64,000 nt of DNA from Peteryoungia aggregata LMG 23059 (GTDB lineage: Bacteria > Pseudomonadota > Alphaproteobacteria > Rhizobiales > Rhizobiaceae), in contig NZ_JAUSUW010000010.1 of assembly GCF_030814435.1 (NCBI RefSeq), forward strand, positions 113,094 through 177,093. The letters run 5' to 3'. The notes beneath the pieces are model-generated. The model saw nothing but the letters and a program-made list of their open reading frames with translations. It was not told where the DNA came from and made no database searches. Below, piece after piece: positions 52,757 through 63,253 of the stretch (its first letter is position 1; every line of letters begins with the position of its first letter). The position numbers and the translations under genes were made by a program.

Positions 52757-54715
52757 TCAGGCCACCTCCCAGACAATGCGCGCCACCGCATAGGGCATAA
52801 GTGCAAACGGCTGTTCCGACATGCTGCGCGCCTCAAGACCGTTTGATGCAGCGGCGATCATCGTGGTCTCATCCAGCAGGACAATGCTTGCCCCGCTACC
52901 AATGCCAAGGGCTTGCAGGTCGACCTCAAGGGGGCTGCGGGTCACGTTGACCAGCACAAGCGCCCGGCGACCGTCATCGCAAGACGCGCCAAACGCCAGA
53001 ATATCGCGCGACGAACCTGATTTAACCGCACGGGCCTGCCAGCCGGCCATGCAGGCGAGCAGTTCGATGCAGCGGCCAATCGGGCGAACCATGCCCTCCG
53101 GCACAGGCTCTTGCGGCCCGGCAAACAGACCGAAGGGCCCGGTCAGCGCACTCAAGGTCAATTGCTCCAAACCTGCGCCAACAAAAGCTGCCGCAGACCC
53201 GGCGGCAAAAGCCGCGCCGAACAAGCCGTTGTGTCGCGGATCCCTGTTCGCCATGGCAGTCCTCTCGCCATTCGGATTGTCCATGGTGCGACTGCCATAG
53301 GGGTTCTGGCGCATGGCAAGGGTGGATGGTCCGACGCGGTAGGGCTTTTGCCCATAGATCGCCCGCAGCGATGTCCAGATGAACGGCAAGGCCTCAAGCG
53401 TCTGCATGACGCTCAGATCATCGGCGGCATGCACGATCGGGTTGGTGGCATGGCTGACGAAATCGAGGGGACCTGCGGGAACGCGCTTGCGGTTGATTTC
53501 CGTGAAGTAGCTCAGCATGCCGCCGCCCAGCCGAATGCCCGGAAATGCCGCTCGTGCCGCCGCGTAGACCTCTTCAAGCGGTGGGCAGTCCGGCCATTGG
53601 CTGCCGGGCGGCGTTGATTGCCGGTCTACAGCAGGCGACACCATCACCGCATCCAGCCGCAGCCCGGCATCGGCCACAAGCTTGGCGATTGCGCCGAGTT
53701 CCCCGGCGAGCGGGCCTTTGCATGGCAGCGCGATTTCCAGCGTGATCGTGCCGGAAAAGAGGGCCGCAAGCGCGGCGAACGCCTCGATATCGGAAGGGCC
53801 GTGGCCCGCTGCCGGGTCGAAATGCAGAAGCAAACCTTTCGCGCCGAAAGCGCCGTGAGACGCCAGTGCCGAACGCACTGCGCCGGCCTCTTCGGGCGTC
53901 ACCACAAGCCCGATCTGCGGAAGAGGCCGCAGATCTTCGCCCCAGGTGAGGTGAACAGGCCGGGCGTCATGGCTCCCGGCCTGCGGTCTTCCGGCGCGCC
54001 TGTCCGTGACGGTCAGAGTAACGGCCTGCGAAACAGTCTCCCCCGTGGCGATCTGATAAGGCCAGGGCAAGGCCAGTGGCCGCACATAGGTCTTGTACGA
54101 GGCATCCGACCAGTTTCTCTGGTCTTCCATCTCGAACATGTCACCCTCCATCCGGCATTCCGCGTCAATGCCTGGCATCACCGAATGGGTGAGCGCGCGG
54201 ATCTCCTGAAACGGTTGCCAAGGCTCGATACGGTCGGGAAAGACGGCATATTGGATCGAGCCGTCCACATGCTCCACCGTCACGGGCGCACCAGCAACAC
54301 CGACGATCGGATGCAGCACGCAAAAGCCGCAGCGATTGTTTTCAAAGCCAGTCGGCGTCTCTGCCTGGGCCTTGAAGGTCAGGCTGCCCTTGCTCGACAG
54401 GGTGATGACGGCGCGGATGGAAAGCGTGTTGGCATCAGGCCCCTCGCAGACCGCTCGATAGGAGACCGTGGTTTCCCCCTCGCCCTGTTTGATCGTCAGA
54501 TCCGCAATCGCCGGGCTATAGGTGCCCCAGTCGCGGTCGCGCACCACAAAGGCGATGGCGCGCAGAACCTCAATCCCGTCGAAGGCAATCTCTCGAAGCC
54601 CGCCGCCAATCAAGTGCGCGCTCAGCAGGCCGGCGCGCAGCACTTGCACGGGCGGTTCTGGAACTCTTGTCCCGAAAAGCCTGAAGGCGCGATCTGTGGC
54701 AGGGTCAGGGCTCAT
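52757..54715 (-). CDS. apnL: D-apionate lactonase
   Basis: Hydrolyses D-apionolactone, the product of apiose dehydrogenase, to D-apionate. The predicted soluble protein has 652 residues and no signal peptide. It has a beta-rich N-terminal part and a central barrel-like region, which agrees with my recollection of ApnL; I cannot point to proven catalytic residues. The assignment relies on length, context and family resemblance. The start overlaps the apsD stop (ATGA), and the gene ends 8 bases from the gntR stop. An unrelated hydrolase function is the main alternative. Confidence 0.75.
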   Translation of the reverse strand: MSPDPATDRAFRLFGTRVPEPPVQVLRAGLLSAHLIGGGLREIAFDGIEVLRAIAFVVRDRDWGTYSPAIADLTIKQGEGETTVSYRAVCEGPDANTLSIRAVITLSSKGSLTFKAQAETPTGFENNRCGFCVLHPIVGVAGAPVTVEHVDGSIQYAVFPDRIEPWQPFQEIRALTHSVMPGIDAECRMEGDMFEMEDQRNWSDASYKTYVRPLALPWPYQIATGETVSQAVTLTVTDRRAGRPQAGSHDARPVHLTWGEDLRPLPQIGLVVTPEEAGAVRSALASHGAFGAKGLLLHFDPAAGHGPSDIEAFAALAALFSGTITLEIALPCKGPLAGELGAIAKLVADAGLRLDAVMVSPAVDRQSTPPGSQWPDCPPLEEVYAAARAAFPGIRLGGGMLSYFTEINRKRVPAGPLDFVSHATNPIVHAADDLSVMQTLEALPFIWTSLRAIYGQKPYRVGPSTLAMRQNPYGSRTMDNPNGERTAMANRDPRHNGLFGAAFAAGSAAAFVGAGLEQLTLSALTGPFGLFAGPQEPVPEGMVRPIGRCIELLACMAGWQARAVKSGSSRDILAFGASCDDGRRALVLVNVTRSPLEVDLQALGIGSGASIVLLDETTMIAAASNGLEARSMSEQPFALMPYAVARIVWEVA

Positions 54716-55746
54716 GCCAGAAGTGTCCCTATCTCCACCAGCTGGCCGGATGCGGCACTTTGATAGGCGGCTTCCACGAGAGCGAATGTCTTCAGGTTAT
54801 CGGCGCCGGATGTCGATGTCTCTGTTCCAGCCTTCAGTGCATCGACCCAGTGCTGCTGGATGAGGAGCACACTTTCCTGGATATTGTGCCAGGGCCGCGA
54901 GGCGAAAGGTAGAAGTGCCGGCGATACATCGGTCGTGACCGTGCCATCGCCATTCGTAACCGTCAGGGCATAACCCTGCGTCAGGCGCAGAGTTCCCTCA
55001 CTGCCATCCAGCTCGATCAGCGTTTCGGGAAAGGGCTCCGTCTCCTGGCGCGTGGCATAGCTAACATCGACAATGGAGGTGGCGCCGCTGTCGTGATCGA
55101 GAAGCATGGTTGCCACATCCTCGCCCTTGATCTTCGGGTTGATCCGTCTTGTGCGCGCAGTCAGCGAATGCACGTCGCCCAGGATATAGCGGGCAATATC
55201 CAGCGTATGGATGCCCAGATCCTCGATGATGAAACGCGGCGCTTCACCGAGATAGGGTTGGGCGGCAAACACATCGAAGCCGGAGCGGAAGGAGAAGCGC
55301 CCCCAGAACGGCGTGCCGATGGCACCGCTGTCCAGCACCTTGCGCACCGCCTGGATCGGCGTCTGCCAGCGGAAGTTCTCGTGGATCATCAGGGCAATGC
55401 CGGCCGCATTCGTCACCGCCACCATGGCCTTGGCATCGGCAAGGCTTGGCGCAAAGGGTTTCTGGCAAATGGCCGGCACTTTGTGGGCGGCCGCCATTTC
55501 CACCAGTGCGCGATGGCTCTGCACGGTCGTTGCAATGTCGACGAAATCAAATCCGCCATCGGCAAACATGGCAGCTGCATCCGTGTAGCGGCGAGAGATG
55601 CCGAACTGGTCGCCGACGATTGCCAGGCGTTGCGGATCGCGATCGCAGATGGCGACGATACCGGCGCCCTGCGCGAGCGCCCAGCCATGCATCTGATTAA
55701 CGGCGAAAAATCCGCACCCGATCAGGGCTCCCCGAAGCTCTGCCAT
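54712..55746 (-). CDS. apsD: D-apiose dehydrogenase (Gfo/Idh/MocA family)
   Basis: NAD(P)-dependent oxidation of D-apiose to apionolactone, the entry step. The 344-residue protein has the Rossmann start ALIGCGFFAVNQMHGWA and the family C-terminal alpha/beta fold. The catalytic Lys motif reads CQKPFAPSLAD, with Gln in place of the more common Glu of EKP. The substrate His/Asp region is EDLGIHTLDIARYILGDV. The symbol is recalled from the published D-apiose work; a general sugar dehydrogenase role cannot be excluded from the sequence alone. It lies 6 bases after the permease gene. Confidence 0.82.
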   Translation of the reverse strand: MAELRGALIGCGFFAVNQMHGWALAQGAGIVAICDRDPQRLAIVGDQFGISRRYTDAAAMFADGGFDFVDIATTVQSHRALVEMAAAHKVPAICQKPFAPSLADAKAMVAVTNAAGIALMIHENFRWQTPIQAVRKVLDSGAIGTPFWGRFSFRSGFDVFAAQPYLGEAPRFIIEDLGIHTLDIARYILGDVHSLTARTRRINPKIKGEDVATMLLDHDSGATSIVDVSYATRQETEPFPETLIELDGSEGTLRLTQGYALTVTNGDGTVTTDVSPALLPFASRPWHNIQESVLLIQQHWVDALKAGTETSTSGADNLKTFALVEAAYQSAASGQLVEIGTLLA

Positions 55747-55752
55747 ATCCGC

Positions 55753-56817
55753 TTATCCCTGCTTTGCCATCTGCATCAGTGTCACGCGGGCCTGAAGCTT
55801 GCGCTGTGCCTGGTCAACCACCACGGCAATGATGATGACAAGCCCCTTGATGACCATCTGCCAGAAGGACGACACGCCCATCATGACAAGACCATCGGAG
55901 AGAATGCCGATGACAAAGGCGCCGATGATGGTTCCACCTATCGTGCCGCGCCCGCCGGACATGGAGGTACCACCCAGAACGGCAGCTGCAATGGCATTCA
56001 GTTCCAGATTGGTGCCGGTGGCCGGATGGGCGGCCATCAGTTCGGACGAAATGACGAGGCCGACCAGTGCGGCACAAAAGCCCGAGAACATGTAGACGAA
56101 CATCTTCACCCGATCGACTCGGATGCCCGACATACGCGACGCGCGTTCATTGCCGCCCACGGCGAAGATATGCCGCCCCAGCGGCACGAAACGGGCAAAA
56201 TAGGCAGCGCCGAGCGCAACGACCACCAGCATCCAGATCGAGACGGGAATGCCAAGCCAGGTGCCGGACCCGAAAATGGCATATCCGGTATTGCCAAGCT
56301 CCGGCTTGCCCGCAAGGTTCGGCAAGGTCTGGCCGTCGGAAAACAGCAGCGCGGCACCGCGCGCCACATAAAGCATGCCGAGCGTGGCGATGAAGGGGGC
56401 CACGTTGAGGCGGGTGATCAGGAGGCCGTTCAGCGCGCCAATCGCGATACCGACTGCGGTGACCATGACGGCCACTTCGAGAACATTGAAGTATACGGTG
56501 TAGCCCATAGGCAGGTCGATGCCGTTGAGGATCAGCCCGCCGGCGATCATGCCGCAAAGGCCGACAATTGACCCTACGGAAAGATCAATACCGCCGGTGA
56601 CGATGACAAAGGTCATGCCAATGGCCAGAAACGCATTTTGCGTCGCGTGTTTCGACATCAGGATCATGTTGGCCGTGGACAGGAAGTTCGGCGCGAAGAT
56701 CGAGAAAAAGACGATCACCGCGATCAGCGCGATAAATGTGCGCAGTTTCATCACGGTCAGCAGCAGCGAGCCGCTGCCGGACGGAAGAGCCGTTGCCATG
56801 GGGGTCGCCGTCGTCAT
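55753..56817 (-). CDS. sugar ABC transporter permease (RbsC/XylH type)
   Basis: Channel subunit of the apiose-linked importer, 354 residues with 8-10 hydrophobic segments. The family motifs VTGGIDLSVGSIVGLCGM and LGGTSMSGGRGTIGGT are present. As usual for ribose-type systems a single permease gene is found, which would form a homodimer. The stop of the ATPase gene overlaps its start. It passes substrate delivered by the binding protein at 59069-60010. Confidence 0.93.
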   Translation of the reverse strand: MTTATPMATALPSGSGSLLLTVMKLRTFIALIAVIVFFSIFAPNFLSTANMILMSKHATQNAFLAIGMTFVIVTGGIDLSVGSIVGLCGMIAGGLILNGIDLPMGYTVYFNVLEVAVMVTAVGIAIGALNGLLITRLNVAPFIATLGMLYVARGAALLFSDGQTLPNLAGKPELGNTGYAIFGSGTWLGIPVSIWMLVVVALGAAYFARFVPLGRHIFAVGGNERASRMSGIRVDRVKMFVYMFSGFCAALVGLVISSELMAAHPATGTNLELNAIAAAVLGGTSMSGGRGTIGGTIIGAFVIGILSDGLVMMGVSSFWQMVIKGLVIIIAVVVDQAQRKLQARVTLMQMAKQG

Positions 56818-58361
56818 CTCGCATGCATCCTTCTGGTCTTGTGTCCCTCACTCGAGGCTTTCACGATCATGTCCTCGCTCGCATCCGCGCGATCCATGAC
56901 ACAGACGAGACGCCCGCTGCTCATGACTGCAATGCGATCGGACAGGGCCATGACCTCATCGAGGTCCGATGTGGAAAACAGGATCGCCAGCCCCTCGCCT
57001 GCAAGCTTGCGCATGGTGCGGAATACATCGGCTTTGGCGCCGACATCGATACCGCGGCTTGGCTCGTCCATCAGCAATACCTTGGGCCCGGTCATCAGCG
57101 CCTTGCCGATGACCACCTTCTGCTGGTTTCCACCCGACATCGAGGTCACCTCGAATGCCGGATTGCGCGCCTTGATCGACAGGCTGCGAATGGCGCTTGA
57201 AATCGCCCCGTTCTCCAGCGCCCGATCGATATGGAACCCGTAACGCACGAACTGGCCAAGGCTTGCCAGCGACAGGTTTTCGGCAATTGACAGGCATTGC
57301 ACCAGCCCTTCACGCTGCCGATCCTCGGGGATCAGCGCAATGCCATGGGCGATGCGCCCTGTCGGGTCGCGGGCCAGGAGCTCCTTGCCATCAATGTAGA
57401 TGCGGCCCTGAGAGTGACCGTGGCGGCCGATAATGCATTCAAACAACTCGCTGCGCCCGGCGCCCATCAGGCCGTAGATCCCGAGAATTTCTCCCTTGCG
57501 CACGGAGAGCGAAACATGATCCACCGCGAGCCCGCCACTGGCGCGTGCCAGGCTGATGTCTTCCAGGCGGATGACCTCGTCCCCGAGCGTATGGCTGACA
57601 TCCTTGGCGAAGTCCTTGGCATCCGAACCGATCATCGATCGCACGATCCAGGCGGTATCAATATCCTTGACCAAGGCATTGCCGGTAATCTGCCCGTCCT
57701 TGAGGACGGTGATGTAGTCGCCGATGCGCATCAGCTCTTCCAGCCGATGCGAGATGTAGACGATGGCAACCCCTTGCGCCTTGAGTTCCGCAATGACGCG
57801 AAAGAGAACATCCACTTCGGCAGCGCTTAGCGCCGAAGTCGGTTCGTCGAGGATCAGGATGCGGGTATCGAGTGAGACGGCGCGGGCAATCTCCACCAGC
57901 TGTTGCTGGCCGATCGGCAGGTCTTCGACCAGTGTATCGGCGGATATGCCTGCCTCCAGCCGATCGAGAAATTCATTGGCTTTCGTCACCTGCGCCTTGT
58001 GATCAATGCCAAACAGGCCGCGCGTCAGCTCGCGCGTGGCAAATATGTTTTCGGCAACAGTCAGGTTGCCGAACAGGTTCAGCTCCTGAAAGACGATACC
58101 GATGCCATGACGCACCGCATCAGCCGGCGAGGCCAGCTGGATACGCTGACCATCCATCCAGATTTCGCCAAGCGTCGGGCGCTCCACGCCCGCAATAATG
58201 CGCATCATCGTGGACTTGCCGGCGCCGTTTTCGCCAACAAGCACATTCACCGCACCGCGCCTGAGCTTCAGATCGGCTTCCTTCAGGGCAACAATGCCCG
58301 AATATGCCTTCGTCACATCGCGCAGTTCCAGAATGATATCGCCGGTTTCAGATGCGCTCAT
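56814..58361 (-). CDS. sugar ABC transporter ATPase with two domains (RbsA/XylG type)
   Basis: Tandem ATPase of 515 residues. Domain 1: GENGAGKSTMMRI, LPIGQQQLVEIARA, LILDEPTSAL. Domain 2 (from about 255): degenerate Walker A YGLMGAGRSELFE, SGGNQQKVVIGKA, LLMDEPSRGIDVG, the usual asymmetry of this group. The ATG at 58361 with GGAGGTTGATC upstream is preferred to a TTG two codons earlier. It starts three bases from the DUF2291 stop, and its own stop overlaps the permease start. Confidence 0.94.
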   Translation of the reverse strand: MSASETGDIILELRDVTKAYSGIVALKEADLKLRRGAVNVLVGENGAGKSTMMRIIAGVERPTLGEIWMDGQRIQLASPADAVRHGIGIVFQELNLFGNLTVAENIFATRELTRGLFGIDHKAQVTKANEFLDRLEAGISADTLVEDLPIGQQQLVEIARAVSLDTRILILDEPTSALSAAEVDVLFRVIAELKAQGVAIVYISHRLEELMRIGDYITVLKDGQITGNALVKDIDTAWIVRSMIGSDAKDFAKDVSHTLGDEVIRLEDISLARASGGLAVDHVSLSVRKGEILGIYGLMGAGRSELFECIIGRHGHSQGRIYIDGKELLARDPTGRIAHGIALIPEDRQREGLVQCLSIAENLSLASLGQFVRYGFHIDRALENGAISSAIRSLSIKARNPAFEVTSMSGGNQQKVVIGKALMTGPKVLLMDEPSRGIDVGAKADVFRTMRKLAGEGLAILFSTSDLDEVMALSDRIAVMSSGRLVCVMDRADASEDMIVKASSEGHKTRRMHAR

Positions 58362-58363
58362 GA

Positions 58364-58999
58364 TCAACCTCCGACCGTGATCATCGCCGGGACAAATTGC
58401 GGCAGCTCGCCGGTCGCAGGCTGCGGGAAGGCGCCGAGCGCATCCACCGACTTGCCGACCAGACCATCACGCGGCAGCTTCTCCAGCACGGTCGCGTTCA
58501 CATAGGTGTTGAAGGACTTGCCATACTGGGCCCAGTCGATCTGGTTCTTGAACTCGTTGAAACTGACAAAGCCTAGGCTGTCGCGCAGCGCTGTCCCACG
58601 AATGGCCGGGCCGATCGCCAGGCGAAGGTCCGACTGGCCGTCCGCGTTGATATCGACATCGACATAGGCGGCGCGGGATTTCGTCTCTGCCGTCACGATC
58701 ACGCCCTTGACGGTCGCGACATAGGTCCAGGGGGCAGTACCACCCTTTTCCTTGTGGCCGAACGTCTGGGCGGCCGCTTCCGGATCTGACGCAATCATCG
58801 CTGTCACAGCCTCAAACGTGCCTGCGCGCTTCTGGAGATAGGGCAGCACCTTGCTGTCCCACGCCTCGGCAACCATCCGGTCGGGATCAAAGGCATTGGC
58901 GGCAACCTGGGCCTCCTGCTCAGCTGTCTTGACGAATTTGCAGCCCGGCATGACCACGCATAGCGCAGCAAAGACGGCGGCAGCGCGCATCTGCAACAT
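58364..58999 (-). CDS. DUF2291 lipoprotein associated with a sugar ABC importer
   Basis: Predicted lipoprotein of 211 residues. A short signal peptide ends in the lipobox MPGC with Cys20. The mature part carries the DUF2291 pattern ending near NATVLEKLPRD. Genes of this family are found within ribose-type transporter operons, here between binding protein and ATPase, but their job is not established; a periplasmic accessory to uptake is the natural guess. Membrane anchoring could keep the substrate receptor close to the permease. Confidence 0.85.
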   Translation of the reverse strand: MLQMRAAAVFAALCVVMPGCKFVKTAEQEAQVAANAFDPDRMVAEAWDSKVLPYLQKRAGTFEAVTAMIASDPEAAAQTFGHKEKGGTAPWTYVATVKGVIVTAETKSRAAYVDVDINADGQSDLRLAIGPAIRGTALRDSLGFVSFNEFKNQIDWAQYGKSFNTYVNATVLEKLPRDGLVGKSVDALGAFPQPATGELPQFVPAMITVGG

Positions 59000-59026
59000 G
59001 GATTATCCCCGTTGAACGACCCGGAA

Positions 59027-59052
59027 GGCGCGGGACCGCTGACGGCCCCGCC
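59027..59052 (-). other. intercistronic stem-loop after the fourth binding-protein gene
   Basis: On the minus strand GGCGGGGCCG (59052-59043) pairs with CGGTCCCGCGCC (59038-59027) around TCAG, with one G-U pair and a bulge. It lies between the binding-protein stop and the DUF2291 start. Confidence 0.5.
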
Positions 59053-59068
59053 CCCGCTCCATCAAGGC

Positions 59069-60070
<1,002 letters not shown>

Positions 60071-60094
60071 CTACCCCCCGTCCGGAAATCGAAA

Positions 60095-60922
60095 TCAGGT
60101 GATGCGCCTGATGCTGTCGGCAATCTCCTGCGGCTCGAAAACCGTCTTCCAGTCGTCGCGCATCAGGGCCGGAATGCCGAATTCGATCGCCTTGTTGCAG
60201 GCATCGGAAAACACGCCCGGCGTTTCCTCGAAAATCACCGCACCCAGCACGTTCATGTGGCCCAGCAGAAAATCGCGCGCCGCCTCCTTTGGCACGCCGC
60301 GGGCGACACATTCGTCCATCGCCTGGCGCATCACCACCAGCAGCGAGGCGCAAACCGTTTCGGACAGACCCGGCTCCAGAAGAGCCATCTGCTCGACGGT
60401 GACCCTGTGCGAGCGCATCACCGGCGCCCAGATCACCTTGGCGATCTCCTCCCCCAGTGCATAGGCCTCCTCCGGCCCCTGCATCAGGGCAGACACGATG
60501 TGCTGCTTGGCAAACAGACCGCCGAAATGGTCCTTCTTGGCCTGCATGTCCGTCTCGTCGTTGAAGATCGGCGGATGGCAGGGATGGGTGACGAAATAGG
60601 TCAGGTCTGCGCGCTCCGGCAGATGTCCGGCAAACGGTGCTGCCGCATCGAGCGCGATCACCATCATCCCGGGCAACAGCCTGTCGGAGATCGAGGCCGC
60701 AACCTTGCCGATCGCCGTGTCCGGCACGGCAAGAATGACGACATCGGCACCCGAGAGCGCAACATCGGAGGGCACGCAATCAAGCCCGAGATCGGCCTTC
60801 AGGCGCGCCTTGCCCGGCTCGCTCACCTCGACATGTCGCACGTCGAACCGCGCCCCCTTGAGGTTCTTGGCAAGCCGGTAGCCCATTTTGCCCCCAGCCC
60901 CGAACAAGGCAATTGCAGTCAT
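60095..60922 (-). CDS. apnO: D-apionate oxidoisomerase
   Basis: NAD-dependent enzyme that oxidises D-apionate with hydroxymethyl migration, giving 3-oxo-isoapionate. The 275-residue protein has the N-terminal Rossmann motif IALFGAGGKMGYRLAKNL and a helical 6-phosphogluconate-dehydrogenase-type C-terminal half, with HPCHPPIFNDETD as a likely active-site loop of His and Asp residues. It is the first gene of the upstream apiose operon, 85 bases before the binding-protein gene. AGGAGGATGACTG precedes the ATG. A candidate GntR box lies 74 bases upstream. Confidence 0.87.
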   Translation of the reverse strand: MTAIALFGAGGKMGYRLAKNLKGARFDVRHVEVSEPGKARLKADLGLDCVPSDVALSGADVVILAVPDTAIGKVAASISDRLLPGMMVIALDAAAPFAGHLPERADLTYFVTHPCHPPIFNDETDMQAKKDHFGGLFAKQHIVSALMQGPEEAYALGEEIAKVIWAPVMRSHRVTVEQMALLEPGLSETVCASLLVVMRQAMDECVARGVPKEAARDFLLGHMNVLGAVIFEETPGVFSDACNKAIEFGIPALMRDDWKTVFEPQEIADSIRRIT

Positions 60923-61253
60923 CAGTCATCCTCCTCAGCAATGCGGCAGAGGTCCTCCGCCGGCTTGCTATTCACTCAAGCAGGCTCATTCTTTCCAACT
61001 GGTATCACAAGTCAATAGGCACATCAGAAAATAAGATGACGACGGGCGGCCGCAATCCTCCGGCATTGCTCCCGGAAATGGAAAAACCCTGCGGTGAAAG
61101 AAGTTGTATGGCCAAACAGCCGTACGGCTCGCGGCTGCCGCGCTTCTGCGCCAACAGCGCCAGTCCCCTGGAAACTCCGGCTTCCAAAAGTGGCATCCAG
61201 GCCGGCCCGCCTGTTTCCATGTGGCAGATCGTCCCTAACGGACTGCCTGATTG
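60923..61253. other. 331-base intergenic region upstream of apnO
   Basis: Carries the GntR-type motif at 60996-61011 for the apnO operon. No gene is supported in the rest. The tyrosine phosphatase gene ends at its right border on the same strand, so the region also contains that gene's 3' end signals, although no clear hairpin was seen. Confidence 0.5.
60996..61011. promoter_or_regulatory. candidate GntR operator upstream of apnO
   Basis: CAACTGGTATCACAAG agrees with the copy at 51929-51944 at 13 of 16 positions, including a 10-base identical core. It starts 74 bases upstream of the apnO ATG. The two operons it precedes encode one pathway. Confidence 0.6.
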
Positions 61254-61874
61254 TCAGCTGTCGAGGCCAATCACCTTTTCCAGCCGCTCCCAGGTGTCAT
61301 CCATCGCATAAGCGGCGAGGAAGGGCAGGTTGATGTGGCCGTAGACCGGTGACAACTGCCATTCGGCCTCTTCTTCGTCGATGCCAGCCACCTGCTGGAG
61401 AAAGATGACGGAGGCCAACCCCGTACGATCGGCGCCGGACATACAATGCACCAGAATCGGCTGCTCGGCCGTCTTCAGGAGGGTCAGCAACTCCTGTGTG
61501 CGCTCTGGTGTCAGGTCGCGGCGCGCAGACATGCCGAAGTTGACATGAGTGGCACCATGCGCCTGCGTGGCACGGATTTCGTCGTCGTACCAAGACTTGC
61601 CGGGATTTTCACCACGCAGATTGATCACCGTCTTGATCTTGTAGCGGTCGATCTCCGCTCCCAGCCGATCGCCCGAGAGCTGGGCCGAGCGATAGAGTTG
61701 CCCCGGCAGGACCTCATGGAAGTTGCCAGAGAGAATCAGGATTCCGACATAGGCACCGAACAGGGCTGCCAGCCCGGCGATCGACAACCCGATCCGCAGA
61801 GACAACCTGCGCAAGCGGCCAGTCGATCGCGTCGCTTCGCCCGCAGTTGCATTGACGTGTTCAATTCCGTTCAT
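61254..61874 (-). CDS. membrane-anchored tyrosine/dual-specificity phosphatase
   Basis: Cysteine phosphatase of 206 residues. A single hydrophobic segment at about residues 25-49 anchors it to the inner membrane. The P-loop HCMSGADRTG places the nucleophile at Cys144 and the phosphate-binding Arg at 150, with the general-acid region in the GMSARRDLTPE loop. The family dephosphorylates phospho-tyrosine, phosphoinositide-like or other phosphate esters; in rhizobia related proteins affect exopolysaccharide or lipid A. Substrate not determined. It is transcribed away from the DUF1176 gene's end, 168 bases apart. Confidence 0.88.
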   Translation of the reverse strand: MNGIEHVNATAGEATRSTGRLRRLSLRIGLSIAGLAALFGAYVGILILSGNFHEVLPGQLYRSAQLSGDRLGAEIDRYKIKTVINLRGENPGKSWYDDEIRATQAHGATHVNFGMSARRDLTPERTQELLTLLKTAEQPILVHCMSGADRTGLASVIFLQQVAGIDEEEAEWQLSPVYGHINLPFLAAYAMDDTWERLEKVIGLDS

Positions 61875-62042
61875 GGCAGGTCCCTGGCCCCGGAAGGCTG
61901 TCCGATGTGGTGTGGATGACGCGCGATTGGGACCTTTCCGTGACCGATGGCCCCGACCGAAATCCAGCCACGAAGAGCAAGCGACAGCACGTCACCAGAC
62001 AAGCCTCCGACGGAGGGCTGGGACGCCGCGCATGCCGTCGGC

Positions 62043-63128
62043 TCACTCTCCCCCGCTGTACTGCAGCGGCCATTCGGACGGCTCGCTCTGCACGCCATCG
62101 CAATTGACCTTCTCGCGATACTCCATCAGCTGGAATTCGAAGGTCTCGCCCGGCGCATCCATCAGGCGGAAGACCTGATAGGTGCCGCAATCCCCCTGAC
62201 CACGGCCGAGCGAGGTCGAGATAAAGACACCCTTTTCGGCAAAGACCTCCGGGTTCATCATCTGCGCATTGTTCTCGCCCTCCAGCGCCGGCGGATTGGG
62301 CAGGCTGAGCATGGTTGCCCAGTCGGCAGGCGGGTTTTGTGTGATCGCGAAGATACTGGTGCCCTGATAGGCGCCGAGGAAACACGGGACTTCCCAAAGA
62401 ATGAAATTGTCATTCACCTGATAACGCTGGCCGGGATAGGCGAGCGTCTCCGGCTCACTGCACTCGTCGGGCGCATAGGTCGCAATCTCGCTGCGAACAG
62501 CCGCCGGCACCTCGCTGGCGGCCGTGAGCATGACCGGCGGGGTGAGCGGCAGCCCAACCGGACCGGTATAGGGTGACGGCCCGCCGGCTGCAGCCCCCTC
62601 GTCGGAGACAGGCTCCGGCGCAGCTTGCGCGGTCTCGGGCGCCGGGCTGCCAGGGCAGCCGATCACCCCTTTTGCACCGGCGACGAACGGCGGAAGATCG
62701 GGCCGCACCACGGTTACGGTCGCCTTGCCGACGGTCTGCAGCGAGCCGGTCACAACAGCCTCTTCGATCCGGACGAGCAGATGGGTGGCGTGATCGGCGC
62801 TGGAATACAATCGATAGCCCAGCCGCTGCGGCGGATCGAAATCGCCCCGCGCACTCTCGGTGAGCGCAATCTTCTCCTTGCCGATCTCGACGACCGCCTG
62901 CATCTGCACGCCGTCCTTATCGTAGGGCATATAGATGAGATAGGCATACTTGTCCGTCTCGGGATCCTTGTTGCTCTGCCAGAAGGCGAGATGGCAGGTG
63001 CTGAGGCCGCCCTCGATCTCATGTTTGCCGAAGAGTTTCAGATCGATCGACGGGTCTTCCGCCACAGCAGGATGCGACGCGGCAACAGCCAGCGCCAGAG
63101 CAAGACAAGGCAATTTCAAAGACGGCAT
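62043..63128 (-). CDS. DUF1176 domain secreted protein
   Basis: Exported protein of 361 residues. Signal peptide MPSLKLPCLALALAVAA with cleavage near AVA|E (residue 23). The rest fits DUF1176: N-terminal part with GKHEIEGGLSTCHLAFWQS, an acidic and Pro/Ala-rich linker near 170-200, and a C-terminal half with several Cys residues (DECSEPE, VPCFLGAY, GDCGTYQ) that could form disulfides. The ATG at 63128 is preferred because longer starts extend the signal peptide unreasonably. Function unknown. Confidence 0.85.
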   Translation of the reverse strand: MPSLKLPCLALALAVAASHPAVAEDPSIDLKLFGKHEIEGGLSTCHLAFWQSNKDPETDKYAYLIYMPYDKDGVQMQAVVEIGKEKIALTESARGDFDPPQRLGYRLYSSADHATHLLVRIEEAVVTGSLQTVGKATVTVVRPDLPPFVAGAKGVIGCPGSPAPETAQAAPEPVSDEGAAAGGPSPYTGPVGLPLTPPVMLTAASEVPAAVRSEIATYAPDECSEPETLAYPGQRYQVNDNFILWEVPCFLGAYQGTSIFAITQNPPADWATMLSLPNPPALEGENNAQMMNPEVFAEKGVFISTSLGRGQGDCGTYQVFRLMDAPGETFEFQLMEYREKVNCDGVQSEPSEWPLQYSGGE

Positions 63129-63253
63129 GGTTCCCCCTGATCCCGGACCGCGCCCTGCCCCATGGCAGCGCAATCCACCCAAAATTTAGGGTATCGTCAG
63201 GGACGGGTCCTTACAAGCCGGACCTTCTCCAGATGCGGATCAAAAAAGGCCGC

